The notes under the pieces are model-generated. The model ran no database searches, was not told the origin of the DNA, and worked only from the letters and a program-made list of their open reading frames with translations. Positions 10,458 through 18,762 of a DNA stretch of 54,460 bases are shown here, piece after piece. Where the stretch lies: the NCBI GenBank assembly GCA_900197615.1, contig FZLR01000009.1:1-54460 (forward strand), in the 5' to 3' direction. This stretch comes from Rhodospirillaceae bacterium Spongia-Bin9 (GTDB lineage: Bacteria > Pseudomonadota > Alphaproteobacteria > Bin65). The position numbers and the translations under genes were made by a program. The stretch's first letter is position 1; each line of letters starts with the position of its first letter.

Positions 10458-10835
10458 CCATGAAAGCAAAGGTGTAGACGACTTAGTTGGACAGTGAGGT
10501 GGCGAACTCAGCCTCGATCTCTAATTCCATGAGCAAGCCGCGGTTGAAATCAATCTTGCCGCCCGGCAGGCCCAAGCGTTCGGCACGCTGTCGTTGATGA
10601 CGACGAGCTCGTTGGGCAGCTTCGTGCGGTCGCTCTTCCGGACGGTGCACCGGCCGACCTCCCGGACATAGGTGGAACAGTTTTGGATCCGTCTTGAAGA
10701 CGCCGCCTTGGGCCTGCTGAATAAAACCATAGTGCTGCTTCCCGAGGTCGATCTCGTCTTATGTCGAATAGAACACTAACTCACGCTCGCCGATGACAGG
10801 ATCCTTCGAACACCCGGCGACAATTGCTTTAAGAA
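10458..10835 (-). pseudogene. Decayed partial copy of the M48 metalloprotease gene
   Basis: Read on the plus strand, this stretch matches about 9185-9540 of the neighbouring M48 gene nearly base for base over long blocks: the region encoding KSDRTKLP-E-VVIN-SVPNAWA, the CSKDP-like lipobox area and ILGKQHYG-like positions. Many substitutions and small indels break the frame. The codons aligned with the catalytic HEVVH now read Asn-stop-Val-Val-Tyr, so the copy is dead. It covers roughly residues 30-145 only. The rest of 10396-10965 is AT-rich spacer with no recognisable gene. The copy probably arose by duplication, or was imported with the island. Confidence 0.8.
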
Positions 10836-10965
10836 AAATACGGAAAGAAAAAAAGCAGTAGACCGACCTAAACCAATACTAAATTTACTGAATCAGCATA
10901 AAGTAATTTTGACAACACTTTCAAGAGCAATTCAATATGACGCGCACTCCATCGCAATTCACTTC

Positions 10966-13164
10966 CTACACCCTCACCGTACGATCAATTTCATCCAATA
11001 CAAATTGTACCCCCTCTTCTGTGACTTTACCTCTTCTTCTCTTCGCTGCATCAAGGTGGTCACGCACACGTCTCTGAATAATATGTTCAGGAAGATCACT
11101 CGATTCTTGCCTTATTCGCGTCGCTTCCTCTAAAAGGTCGGCCGGAAGTTCACTAAAAAAATCGACTTCTAAGAATACCGGTAGGAACGAACTGCTTTCC
11201 TTTGATATCCTTGATCGAACTGGGCCAAAAGATAAACAATTGACAAGGAAATCAGCACTCATTAACGGCGTTTGTGGTGCATCTCTACCAAGATTACTTT
11301 TTAAATTATCATCAACTTGTATGGCAACTCGATCCAATGTAAGCCACCAATCTGAATAACCCAACGGAGAAAGTCCGGCATCTCGACGTCGCTCTACAAC
11401 GCCAAGATAGTTCTCGACATCATGTCGCACAAGTCGTTGAATGGAAATTTCATCAAGTTCCTGGCCGTCATTGGACCTTCTTTTGTCGTGAGCGCTACGC
11501 CATGTTTCAAAAACGATATTTCTTACTTCTTCAGGCGCTCTAAGTTCATCTTCTTCGAGGCTTTCTCGTTGAATACCAAAAAATTTTTCGAGATACTCAG
11601 ATAAATCATCTTCTGGCCTTTCAAGTCCTTCAAACTGCTCAATCCAACTGGGCAACATTGCAAGTGATTGTCCGGAACGCAAAAAAGAATCTGCTAAAAA
11701 GGGAATTCGACCTGTCCAATCATTTTGTTCTCTTCTAGCATACACTAGACACCTGTTCATATGTCGCTCAATTTCCTCAATAACACCTGGTGTAATTCGC
11801 AGTTTAAGATTTGCCTCCGATGCGGCTTTCAACATTTGAGTAAATCGCTTATGACCTACTTCCAATAATGTTTCTGCAAAAAGCGGCAACGCAATTGTCG
11901 TATCCAACCATATTGTTCCATGGGAAAACATTTTTCCGGCTGCCGATTGTATGTCCGGCGTTTGACCTAAAAAGGCAAACATAGTATATGCGTCAGCTTT
12001 GGACCGAAGGTGTCGCAATAGATCGTCATGCGGAACAACTAAAAGACTATTCGAAACCTCTAATATCAAATTCCTTACATTTCCTCTACGGACTGGAGAC
12101 CATTTCGGTATCTTCAAATCGACTGTCTTTTTCACTGCGTCTTCAAGTTCACGAAATCCTAGTCTGTCAACTTTCTCGTTTGCAACAGCAGTCGCAAACA
12201 TTTCTCCGCGATCAAGTAAGAAGTTGTTAATCGTGAAGCGGATAAGTTCACAGAGCGCATCGCTATCTTCGGTAACATTATCGTATTTTTCTAGTTCTTG
12301 CAAAATGATTTCGTCGAACTTTGTATTTGCGATCTCAATTTCAGCAAGTCTCCCTTTAACTCTTTGCGATTCCTCGTGAGTGAGGCAAAACTCGTCGAAT
12401 TTCTTCCAATGTCGTAAAAAGCGCTTGACCAGACGATTTAATGCAGAGTCGGTAAAGGATTTTATACTTTCTTCATGCTGATGAGGTAATATTGAAGCAA
12501 TTCGGCTATATATTTCGGTGCGCGTCATTCGCGCTTCACTATGCGTGTTTCGTAGTATAGTCCGAACAAGTGCTTCAAAAGATAAACGTGTTAGGCCTTT
12601 AGCGCGCGTATCATCTTCTAATTGTAGCTGGAGAAATGTAAGGGCAGCTTGGTATTCTGTAGAAGTCAAAGTAGGTGCAGAGTGCTCTAGTATTCCTTTG
12701 CTTGACAGCAAAGGATCGACAATTAGTTTCGCAAGTCGTTCAGATGCTGTTTCGTGAACAGTGTTTTCAGACGCCCGATCCAGGAACCAATCTTGATCGT
12801 GAATATCCAATGCCATATTGTATTTGTCAAATATTTTTTGCTTTAACTCATCAGCCTCAGACAAGACTGACCTGTTTGTAACAAATATTAATATCCGCGT
12901 GCTTGGTCGTGCTATTTCTAGCCTTTTTGCCGTATCACGGATTTTTTGTTTCCAATTTGATGCAATAGAATATTGTAGGACTACCTTAGGGCGCCCGTCA
13001 GGTGAAAAAAGATCAGCATCGCGTCCCTTGTCTCCCGAAGCGGAAGCAACGGTTCGTAAATTTGGGTAATGCAAAGATAAGTATTCTGATGCAAATTCTT
13101 CGAATATTTTCCACTGGTCAGACCGTAGTCGCTCTAGTGCTAATTGTAGTCTTTCCCTCTTCAT
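10966..13164 (-). CDS. Large AT-rich protein: N-terminal restriction-endonuclease-like and C-terminal PIN-like domains
   Basis: 732 residues, start ATG 13164 with GAGGGA upstream. Base composition is strikingly AT-rich beside neighbours of roughly two-thirds GC, a sign of horizontal transfer. Residues 15-80 resemble a PD-(D/E)xK nuclease: FEEFASEYL with Glu22/23, GDKGRDADLF with Asp49, then VVLQYS (Gln64), with the expected lysine shifted to NWKQKI (Lys72/74). A long helical middle follows. Around residue 420, HGTIWLDTTIALPLFAE, then PGVIEEIERHMNRC near 460, fit the first acidic positions of a PIN-like nuclease. No methyltransferase or partner gene is adjacent. The role is unknown; a stand-alone defence or mobile-island function is plausible, by inference. 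Confidence 0.6.
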   Translation of the reverse strand: MKRERLQLALERLRSDQWKIFEEFASEYLSLHYPNLRTVASASGDKGRDADLFSPDGRPKVVLQYSIASNWKQKIRDTAKRLEIARPSTRILIFVTNRSVLSEADELKQKIFDKYNMALDIHDQDWFLDRASENTVHETASERLAKLIVDPLLSSKGILEHSAPTLTSTEYQAALTFLQLQLEDDTRAKGLTRLSFEALVRTILRNTHSEARMTRTEIYSRIASILPHQHEESIKSFTDSALNRLVKRFLRHWKKFDEFCLTHEESQRVKGRLAEIEIANTKFDEIILQELEKYDNVTEDSDALCELIRFTINNFLLDRGEMFATAVANEKVDRLGFRELEDAVKKTVDLKIPKWSPVRRGNVRNLILEVSNSLLVVPHDDLLRHLRSKADAYTMFAFLGQTPDIQSAAGKMFSHGTIWLDTTIALPLFAETLLEVGHKRFTQMLKAASEANLKLRITPGVIEEIERHMNRCLVYARREQNDWTGRIPFLADSFLRSGQSLAMLPSWIEQFEGLERPEDDLSEYLEKFFGIQRESLEEDELRAPEEVRNIVFETWRSAHDKRRSNDGQELDEISIQRLVRHDVENYLGVVERRRDAGLSPLGYSDWWLTLDRVAIQVDDNLKSNLGRDAPQTPLMSADFLVNCLSFGPVRSRISKESSSFLPVFLEVDFFSELPADLLEEATRIRQESSDLPEHIIQRRVRDHLDAAKRRRGKVTEEGVQFVLDEIDRTVRV

Positions 13165-13252
13165 GGTTGGTTCCCTCGCTAGCTCATTGGAAATAGCAGA
13201 GTTACACTCGACAAGTGGGATTAGATTGAGATCGTGAGTAGGTGCTTAGACC

Positions 13253-13720
13253 TCACCCCACCTCGAACACCGCGTCGATCTCCACCGCCACGTCGAACGG
13301 CAGGGACGGCGCGCTGACGGCGAAGCGGGCGTGCTTGCCGCGGTCGCCGAAGACGGAGACGATCAGGTCGCTGGCGCCGTTGATGACTTTGGGCTGGTCG
13401 GTGAAGTCCGGCGTCGAGTTGACGAAGCCGCCGAGCTTGACGCAGCGCGTCACGCGGTCGAGGTCGCCGCCGCAGGCCGCCTTGAGCTGGGCCAGGATGT
13501 TGATCGCGACGATGCGGGCGCAGGCCTGGCCGTCCTCGACCGAATACGAGTCGCCCAGCTTGCCGATATGGCTCAGCTTGCCGCCCTCGAACGGCACCTG
13601 CCCGGCGATGAAGACCAGGTTGCCGGTCACGACCCAGGGCACATAGTTGGCCGCCGGCAGGGGGGCTTCGGGGATTTCGATGCCGAGTTCGGCGAGGCGG
13701 GCGTCGATGGCGCCGGTCAT
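13253..13720 (-). CDS. RidA/YjgF/Rid-family protein
   Basis: 155 residues from ATG 13720 (an upstream TTG at 13738 would add six). A YjgF/Rid trimer-forming protein; RidA members hydrolyse reactive enamine/imine intermediates of amino-acid and amine metabolism. Visible features are NYVPWVVTGNLVFIAGQVPFEGGK, GDLDRVTRCVKLGGFVNS and the C-terminal FDVAVEIDAVFEV. The usual active-site Arg of canonical RidA (R105 region) aligns around RFAVSAPSLPFDVAVEID. It belongs to the longer Rid subfamily with an N-terminal extension (AIDARLAELGIEIPEAP). Divergent from the Rieske gene, with 118 bp between the starts. Confidence 0.88.
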   Translation of the reverse strand: MTGAIDARLAELGIEIPEAPLPAANYVPWVVTGNLVFIAGQVPFEGGKLSHIGKLGDSYSVEDGQACARIVAINILAQLKAACGGDLDRVTRCVKLGGFVNSTPDFTDQPKVINGASDLIVSVFGDRGKHARFAVSAPSLPFDVAVEIDAVFEVG

Positions 13721-13838
13721 GGCGGGCTTCCTTTGCAATTACGGTGTCGCTTCGGGGCGGATTCGCGCCGTTGAGTAGCGGCACAGCGCGGCGCGGGCAA
13801 GACTGGACGCCTGCTGCCGGACGCGGCATTGTCGCGCC

Positions 13839-15200
13839 ATGCTGAGCGCAGCGCAGAACGAATTGCTGACCCGGACCGGCCCCGGTACCCCCGGCGGCGT
13901 GCTGATGCGGCGCTACTGGCAGCCGGTTGCGCTGTCGGAGGAACTGGCCCCGGATTCGGACAACCCGCGCCAGGTCAAGGCGGTGCGGCTGCTCGGGCTG
14001 GATCTGGTGCTGTTCCGCGACGAGGCCGGGCGGCTCGGCCTGATCGACCGCCATTGCTGCCACCGCGGCGCCGACCTCGCCTTCGGCCGCCTCGAAAACG
14101 GCGGTCTGCGCTGCCCGTTCCACGGCTGGCTCTACGACGTCACCGGCGCCTGCCTGGAGCAGCCGGCCGAGCCCGAAGGCTCCGACCTGCGCACGCGGGT
14201 GCGCCAGCCGGCGTATCCGTGCCTGGAGCGCAACGGCATGATCTTCGCCTGGCTGGGGGACGGAGACGCGCCGCCGTTGCCGGACCTCGACTGTTTCGCC
14301 GCGCCGGAGGCCTACAGCTTCGCCTGGAAGGGCTGGTGGGAGTGCAACTGGCTGCAGGCGCTGGAGGTCGGCGTCGATCCGGCCCACGCCTCCTTCCTGC
14401 ACCGCTTCTTCGAGGATGAGGAAGAAGATGGGGGCGGGCGCTACGGCCAGCAGTTTCGCGACCGCACCGGCGACATGGCGCAGACCGCGGTGTTCCGGGA
14501 ATACGACCGGCCGGACATCCACGTCGAGACAACGGGTTACGGACTGAGGCTGACAACGCTGCGCGATCTCGGCGACGGCCGCCGCCATGTCCGCATCACC
14601 AACCAGGTCTTTCCGCACGGCATCGTCATCCCGATCTCGGCGACCATGAACATCACCCAGTGGCACGTCCCGATCGATGACGAGAACTGCTTCTGGTACA
14701 CGCTGTTTACGGACTACGCCGCCCCGGTCGACAAGGACCGGATGCGCGCCGACCGGATCGGCAGCTGCACCCTGCCGGACTACCGCTCGATCCACAGCCG
14801 GGCCAACAACTGGGGCTACGATCCCGCCGAGCAACGGCTGCGCACCTATACCGGCATGGGCGAGGACATCAATTTCCACGACCAGTGGGCCGTCGAATCG
14901 CCCGGCCCGGTCCACGACCGGTCGAAGGAGAATCTCGGCACCACCGATGCCGGCATCATGGCCTACCGGCGTATCCTGCGCCGGGCGCTCAAGGCGGCGG
15001 AGGAGGGCGGGCCGGTACCCTTCGAGAGCGGCACGGCGGAATACGCCCCGCTCGCCATCGACACGATCGGCCCGGCGGCCGAATGGCGGACGGTCTGGCG
15101 CGAGGACGAAGCGGCGCGGCGCGCCCGCTCGCCCTGGGCCGGAGCGGCGACGGGCAGTGCGGTGACTGGCAGTGCGGTGACGGGCGAGGCGGCCGAATGA
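13839..15200 (+). CDS. Rieske-type aromatic-ring/amine oxygenase, large subunit
   Basis: 453 residues. The N-terminal Rieske [2Fe-2S] domain has Cys73-x-His75 (HCCHRGADLAFG) and Cys92-x2-His95 (CPFHGWLYD). The catalytic domain has the mononuclear-iron region NWLQALEVGVDPAHASFLHRFF, giving the expected Asp/Glu and two His ligands. Overall it is closest in style to phthalate-4,5-dioxygenase-like single-component oxygenase subunits; the reductase is not encoded nearby. The C-terminus ends in a small repeat (TGSAVTGSAVTGEAAE). Its TGA overlaps the ATG of the following glutamine-synthetase-like gene (ATGA), implying coupled translation and linked function. Substrate unknown. Confidence 0.9.
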   Translation: MLSAAQNELLTRTGPGTPGGVLMRRYWQPVALSEELAPDSDNPRQVKAVRLLGLDLVLFRDEAGRLGLIDRHCCHRGADLAFGRLENGGLRCPFHGWLYDVTGACLEQPAEPEGSDLRTRVRQPAYPCLERNGMIFAWLGDGDAPPLPDLDCFAAPEAYSFAWKGWWECNWLQALEVGVDPAHASFLHRFFEDEEEDGGGRYGQQFRDRTGDMAQTAVFREYDRPDIHVETTGYGLRLTTLRDLGDGRRHVRITNQVFPHGIVIPISATMNITQWHVPIDDENCFWYTLFTDYAAPVDKDRMRADRIGSCTLPDYRSIHSRANNWGYDPAEQRLRTYTGMGEDINFHDQWAVESPGPVHDRSKENLGTTDAGIMAYRRILRRALKAAEEGGPVPFESGTAEYAPLAIDTIGPAAEWRTVWREDEAARRARSPWAGAATGSAVTGSAVTGEAAE

Positions 15201-16678
15201 GCCGGTCCAGGGCGACAGTGGGCCCGGGCGTCGGTCGCACCGGATTCGTCGAACGCCACGGCCTCTGGACTGCCGAACAGGCGGAAGCCGGCGCCGAGTT
15301 GGCCGGGCGCATCGACAGCGGCGAGATCGAGACCCTGCGCTTTTCCTTCGCCGACCAGCACGGCATCGCCCGCGGCAAAGCGCTGATCGGCGAGGCGGCG
15401 AAGGCGGCGCTGGCGAGCGGCGTATCGCTGCCCTCGACCCTGCTGACCAAGGACACCTCCCACGCCACCGTGTTCCCGGCCTTCTCGAAGGGCTCCGGGC
15501 TGGGGCTGGACGAGTTGACCGGCGCGTCGGACATTGTGCTGGTCGCCGATCCCGCGACCTTCGTCATGCTGCCCTGGGCGCCGCGCACCGGCTGGGTGCT
15601 GTGCGACGTCTATTTCACCAACGGCCGGGCGGCGCCGTTCTCCGGGCGGCGGATTCTACGGCAGGTTCTTGAGCCGCTGGCCTCTGTGGGGCGGCGGCTG
15701 ATTACCGGGCTGGAAATCGAGTTCCACCTGTTCCGGCTGGAGAACCCGCACCTGGCGCCGGAGGACGCGACCCAGCCGGCCACGGCGCCGGAAGTCAGCC
15801 TGCTGGCGCGCGGCTTCCACTATCTCACCGAGACAAGGCTCGACGAGCTGGAACAGGGCATCGAGCTTCTGCGCGACGGGCTGCTGGCGATGGGCGTGCC
15901 GCTGCGCTCCGCCGAGTGCGAGTTCGGCCCCAGCCAGGTCGAGTTCACCTTCGCGGCGGACGAGGCGGTCGCCTCGGCAGACCGGATGATCCTGTTCCGC
16001 ACCGCGGCCAAGCAGATCTGCCGGCGCAACGGCCTGCACGTCACTTTCATGTGCAAGCCCGGCCTGCCCAACCTGTTCGCCAGCGGCTGGCACCTGCACC
16101 AGTCGGTTGCCGACGCCGGCGGTAACAATGTGTTCGCGCCGGACGGTGAAGGCGACCTTCTTTCGCCCTACGGCCGGCAGTGGGTCGCCGGGCTGATCGA
16201 CCATGCCGCCGCCTCGGCCCTGCTGACCACGCCGACGGTCAACGGCTACAAGCGCTACCGGCCCAATTCCCTGGCGCCGGACCGGGCGGCCTGGAGCAAG
16301 GACAACCGGGGCGTCATGCTGCGGGTGATCGGCGCCGGACCGGGCGATCCGGCGACCCGGATCGAGAACCGGATCGGCGACCCGGCGGCCAACCCCTATT
16401 TCTACATGGCCTCCCAGGCGCTCGCCGGGCTGGACGGCGTTGCCCGCGGGCTGGCGCCGCCATCGCCGACCGAGACGCCCTACGAGGAAGCGGACGCGCC
16501 GGCCCTGCCGCAGAGCCTCATGGAGGCGGTGCCGGCGTTCCGCAACAGCGCGCTCTACCGGGGCAAGCTGGGCGACCTGTTCGTCGACTACTGGGCCGAC
16601 ATGAAACAGGCCGAAATCGCGCGCTTCCTGGCCACCGTCACCGACTGGGAACAGCGCGAATATTTCGAGATTTACTGA
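15197..16678 (+). CDS. Glutamine-synthetase-family ligase (gamma-glutamyl-amine synthetase-like)
   Basis: 493 residues; start ATG 15197 inside the stop of the Rieske gene. The glutamine synthetase fold is clear: the GLEIEFHLF metal-binding Glu motif, ECEFGPSQVEFTF, KPGLPNLFASGWHLHQS, TVNGYKRYRPNSLAPDRAAW, and the C-terminal RIENRIGDPAANPYFYMASQALAGLDG. It lacks the adenylylation-loop features expected of nitrogen-assimilating GlnA, and it has the GS-like organisation of PuuA/FluG-type proteins that ligate glutamate to amines. Pairing with a Rieske oxygenase recalls amine and aniline degradation, where an amine is gamma-glutamylated before oxidation. The assignment to an amine substrate is an inference. 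Confidence 0.85.
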   Translation: MSRSRATVGPGVGRTGFVERHGLWTAEQAEAGAELAGRIDSGEIETLRFSFADQHGIARGKALIGEAAKAALASGVSLPSTLLTKDTSHATVFPAFSKGSGLGLDELTGASDIVLVADPATFVMLPWAPRTGWVLCDVYFTNGRAAPFSGRRILRQVLEPLASVGRRLITGLEIEFHLFRLENPHLAPEDATQPATAPEVSLLARGFHYLTETRLDELEQGIELLRDGLLAMGVPLRSAECEFGPSQVEFTFAADEAVASADRMILFRTAAKQICRRNGLHVTFMCKPGLPNLFASGWHLHQSVADAGGNNVFAPDGEGDLLSPYGRQWVAGLIDHAAASALLTTPTVNGYKRYRPNSLAPDRAAWSKDNRGVMLRVIGAGPGDPATRIENRIGDPAANPYFYMASQALAGLDGVARGLAPPSPTETPYEEADAPALPQSLMEAVPAFRNSALYRGKLGDLFVDYWADMKQAEIARFLATVTDWEQREYFEIY

Positions 16679-17165
16679 GGGAATTTGGCGCTGACTTTCT
16701 TTTTCCTCCCGCCCTTCAGGGATTCCCCTGGGAAATCCAGAGAGGGAGGGAACAGCGCCGCCGGCCCGGCCTTTCAGCTTCCACAGAGGAGTCCCCCGGC
16801 TGGAACCCGGCGGGACCCGGGCGGAACCGCCGGCAGGAAAACGCTTGACGCCTGTTAAAGAACAATATATGAACAAATAGTTGTTTCCGTTGACCGGTAT
16901 GCGGCGGTCCGATCCGACGGTGCGGCTTCGAACGGAGAGACCGGTGTGCAAAAAAACACTGTAGATAGAACGGTCTGTCTTAGCGAATTAAGGCAAAATC
17001 GGGGCGGCGACGCAGCGCGGACGGGAAGGCCGTCGCGGCGAGTAACGGCGGAACATGACAAATCATGACATTTCATGACACTTGCAGATACATGCCGGCC
17101 CGGCCTGTCCTTCCGCCGCTTCAGCGGGGGAAGGAAATCCGTCCTGCAACCCTTCACGCGGCCGG
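16679..17165. other. 487-bp non-coding stretch between convergent genes, with short repeats
   Basis: No credible gene lies here; the long frames crossing it are shadows of mscS or the ligase. It contains an imperfect dyad GGGATTCCCCTGGGAAATCC near 16722-16741 without a following T-run, an AT-rich patch at 16850-16885, a copy of a dispersed motif (CGGTCTGTCTTAGCGAATTA, 16971-16990), and three CATGACA repeats. Confidence 0.55.
17054..17080. repeat. Three CATGACA repeats at 10-bp spacing
   Basis: CATGACA occurs at 17054-17060, 17064-17070 and 17074-17080, separated by AAT and TTT. The exact 10-bp phase places the copies on one face of the DNA helix, as in multi-site operators or iterons. The site is 3' of both flanking genes, so its role is unclear. 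Confidence 0.6.
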
Positions 17166-18479
17166 TCAGGCGCGGGCGGTCGACAGGGGAATATCGCTCG
17201 ACTTCAGGTGCAGGTCGCGCTGCGGGAAGGGGATCTCGATGCCGTGCTCGCGGAACAGGTCCCAGACCCGGAGCAGAACCTCGCTGATGACGTTGGAGCG
17301 GCCCTCGGACGGGTCGTCGATCCAGATGCGGATTTCGAGATCGACCGAGCTGTCGCCGAACCCCTTGAGGAGGCACTGGATCGGCGGATCGGCCAGGACC
17401 CGTTCGACCGTAGCAGGCGCCTCGCGGCACAGCTTCATCGCAACATGCACATCGGATTTGTAGGAAATGCCGACCGGGATGTTGAGGCGGACGGCCTTGT
17501 CGCTGTGCGACCAGTTCTCGACCCGCTGGGTGATCAGCTCTTCGTTGGGAATGAGATATTCGACGCCGTCGCGCGTCCGGACCGCCGCATAGCGCGCGCC
17601 GAGCGAGGCAACCCAGCCATAGGTGCCGCCGACCGCGATGACGTCGTTCGGCTTGATCGATTTGTCCATCAACAGCAGCAGGCCGCTGACCAGGTTGGAA
17701 ACGACTTTCTGCAGCCCGATCCCGACACCGATGCCCAATGCGCCGCCGAACACGGTGAGGGCCGTAAGGTCGATCCCCAGGCTGCCGATCGCGATCAGGA
17801 ACGCAAGGACGACAAGGACGATCTTGATAATCTTGGCGATCAGCACCTGGACCGACGGCGTCAGACTTTCCGCCCGGCCGATGCGCCGTTCGAGTGCTTT
17901 GGAAAGCGCCGAGGTGATCCAGAGCAGGACGCCGAGCGCCACAACGCCTTTCGCCAGGGAAAGGAGCGAAATGCGTACCTTGCCGAAGGTCATGCCGATG
18001 CCATCGAGCAGCGTGACCGTGGCGTCGAACAATCCCAGGGCGACCAGCGCCGCGATAATCCAGGCGATCCAGGCGACCGACCGGGCCAGCAGGTCGTTGC
18101 CGATAAATCCGGAGACCAGACGGATCGCCACCCAGGCGGCGGCGAGGCTCGCCGCGATTTGCGTCAGGCGATGGCCGAACAGCGCCGTCTGCGATCCCGC
18201 CTCGACGGCGATCCACAGGAAGAGCAGGATGACGATCGGTGTCGAGAGCGCGGCGAGACGGTCGAGGAAATCCTGGACCCCGACGCGCCGGGTCCGGTGC
18301 TGCGCCGCCGCCGCGATGGCCCGCCGGAGCCGCGGGCCAAGCAATCGGCCGAGCAACAGCGCCAGCACAATCAGCCCGGCCTGGATTGCATTGTCGACGG
18401 CCAGGACGTGGGTATCGAACCAGGCTTCGAGGCTGGTGCGCAGCTCGGGCAAATTCAGTCTCTGGATGAATTCGTTCAT
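17166..18479 (-). CDS. MscS-family mechanosensitive ion channel
   Basis: 437 residues, inner membrane. Several N-terminal transmembrane helices (AIQAGLIVLALLLGRLLG, STPIVILLFLWIAVEA, SVAWIAWIIAALVALGLF) precede the conserved MscS pore helix and beta domain: VFGGALGIGVGIGLQKVVSNLVSGLLLLMD, then the KPNDVIAVGGTYGWVASLGARYAAVRTRDGVEYLIPNEELI Sm-like fold, and a C-terminal alpha/beta region (FGDSSVDLEIRIWIDD, LRVWDLFREHGIEIPFPQRDLH). It opens under membrane tension to relieve hypo-osmotic stress. It is longer than E. coli MscS (286 residues), with extra helices at the front. Monocistronic; divergent from the GST gene. Confidence 0.93.
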   Translation of the reverse strand: MNEFIQRLNLPELRTSLEAWFDTHVLAVDNAIQAGLIVLALLLGRLLGPRLRRAIAAAAQHRTRRVGVQDFLDRLAALSTPIVILLFLWIAVEAGSQTALFGHRLTQIAASLAAAWVAIRLVSGFIGNDLLARSVAWIAWIIAALVALGLFDATVTLLDGIGMTFGKVRISLLSLAKGVVALGVLLWITSALSKALERRIGRAESLTPSVQVLIAKIIKIVLVVLAFLIAIGSLGIDLTALTVFGGALGIGVGIGLQKVVSNLVSGLLLLMDKSIKPNDVIAVGGTYGWVASLGARYAAVRTRDGVEYLIPNEELITQRVENWSHSDKAVRLNIPVGISYKSDVHVAMKLCREAPATVERVLADPPIQCLLKGFGDSSVDLEIRIWIDDPSEGRSNVISEVLLRVWDLFREHGIEIPFPQRDLHLKSSDIPLSTARA

Positions 18480-18762
18480 CGCATCGATCCCGCCGGTCAG
18501 GTCCAGTCCGGGCGTCCGGGGAAAAAGACTCCCACAACCCCGACACCCGTGACGGCAAGTATACTTCGGCCATGTGGCGATGTCGGACCCGATTTCCGGA
18601 GTCTGTCAAAACTCGTGCTAAACAGGCCTGCGCCGGATTGCGTTGTGCGGAAACTCTCTGCAACCGAAGGACTCTTTGCTACAGAAGTACGGTGTCCGTT
18701 CGGGCAGGCCGGGGCACCGGCCTCTCGTACGCGGTTTGTCTCAGCGAAATGGCAGGGAAGCG

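Noticed and set aside
10909-12881. Small plus-strand frames inside the AT-rich island
   Set aside because: Antisense to the 732-residue gene, short, no similarity or translation signals seen.
16722-16741. Rho-independent terminator after the GS-like gene
   Set aside because: The dyad is imperfect and has no following T-run.
16855-18663. 602-residue minus-strand frame overlapping mscS
   Set aside because: Out-of-frame shadow; the 437-residue frame carries the MscS motifs.
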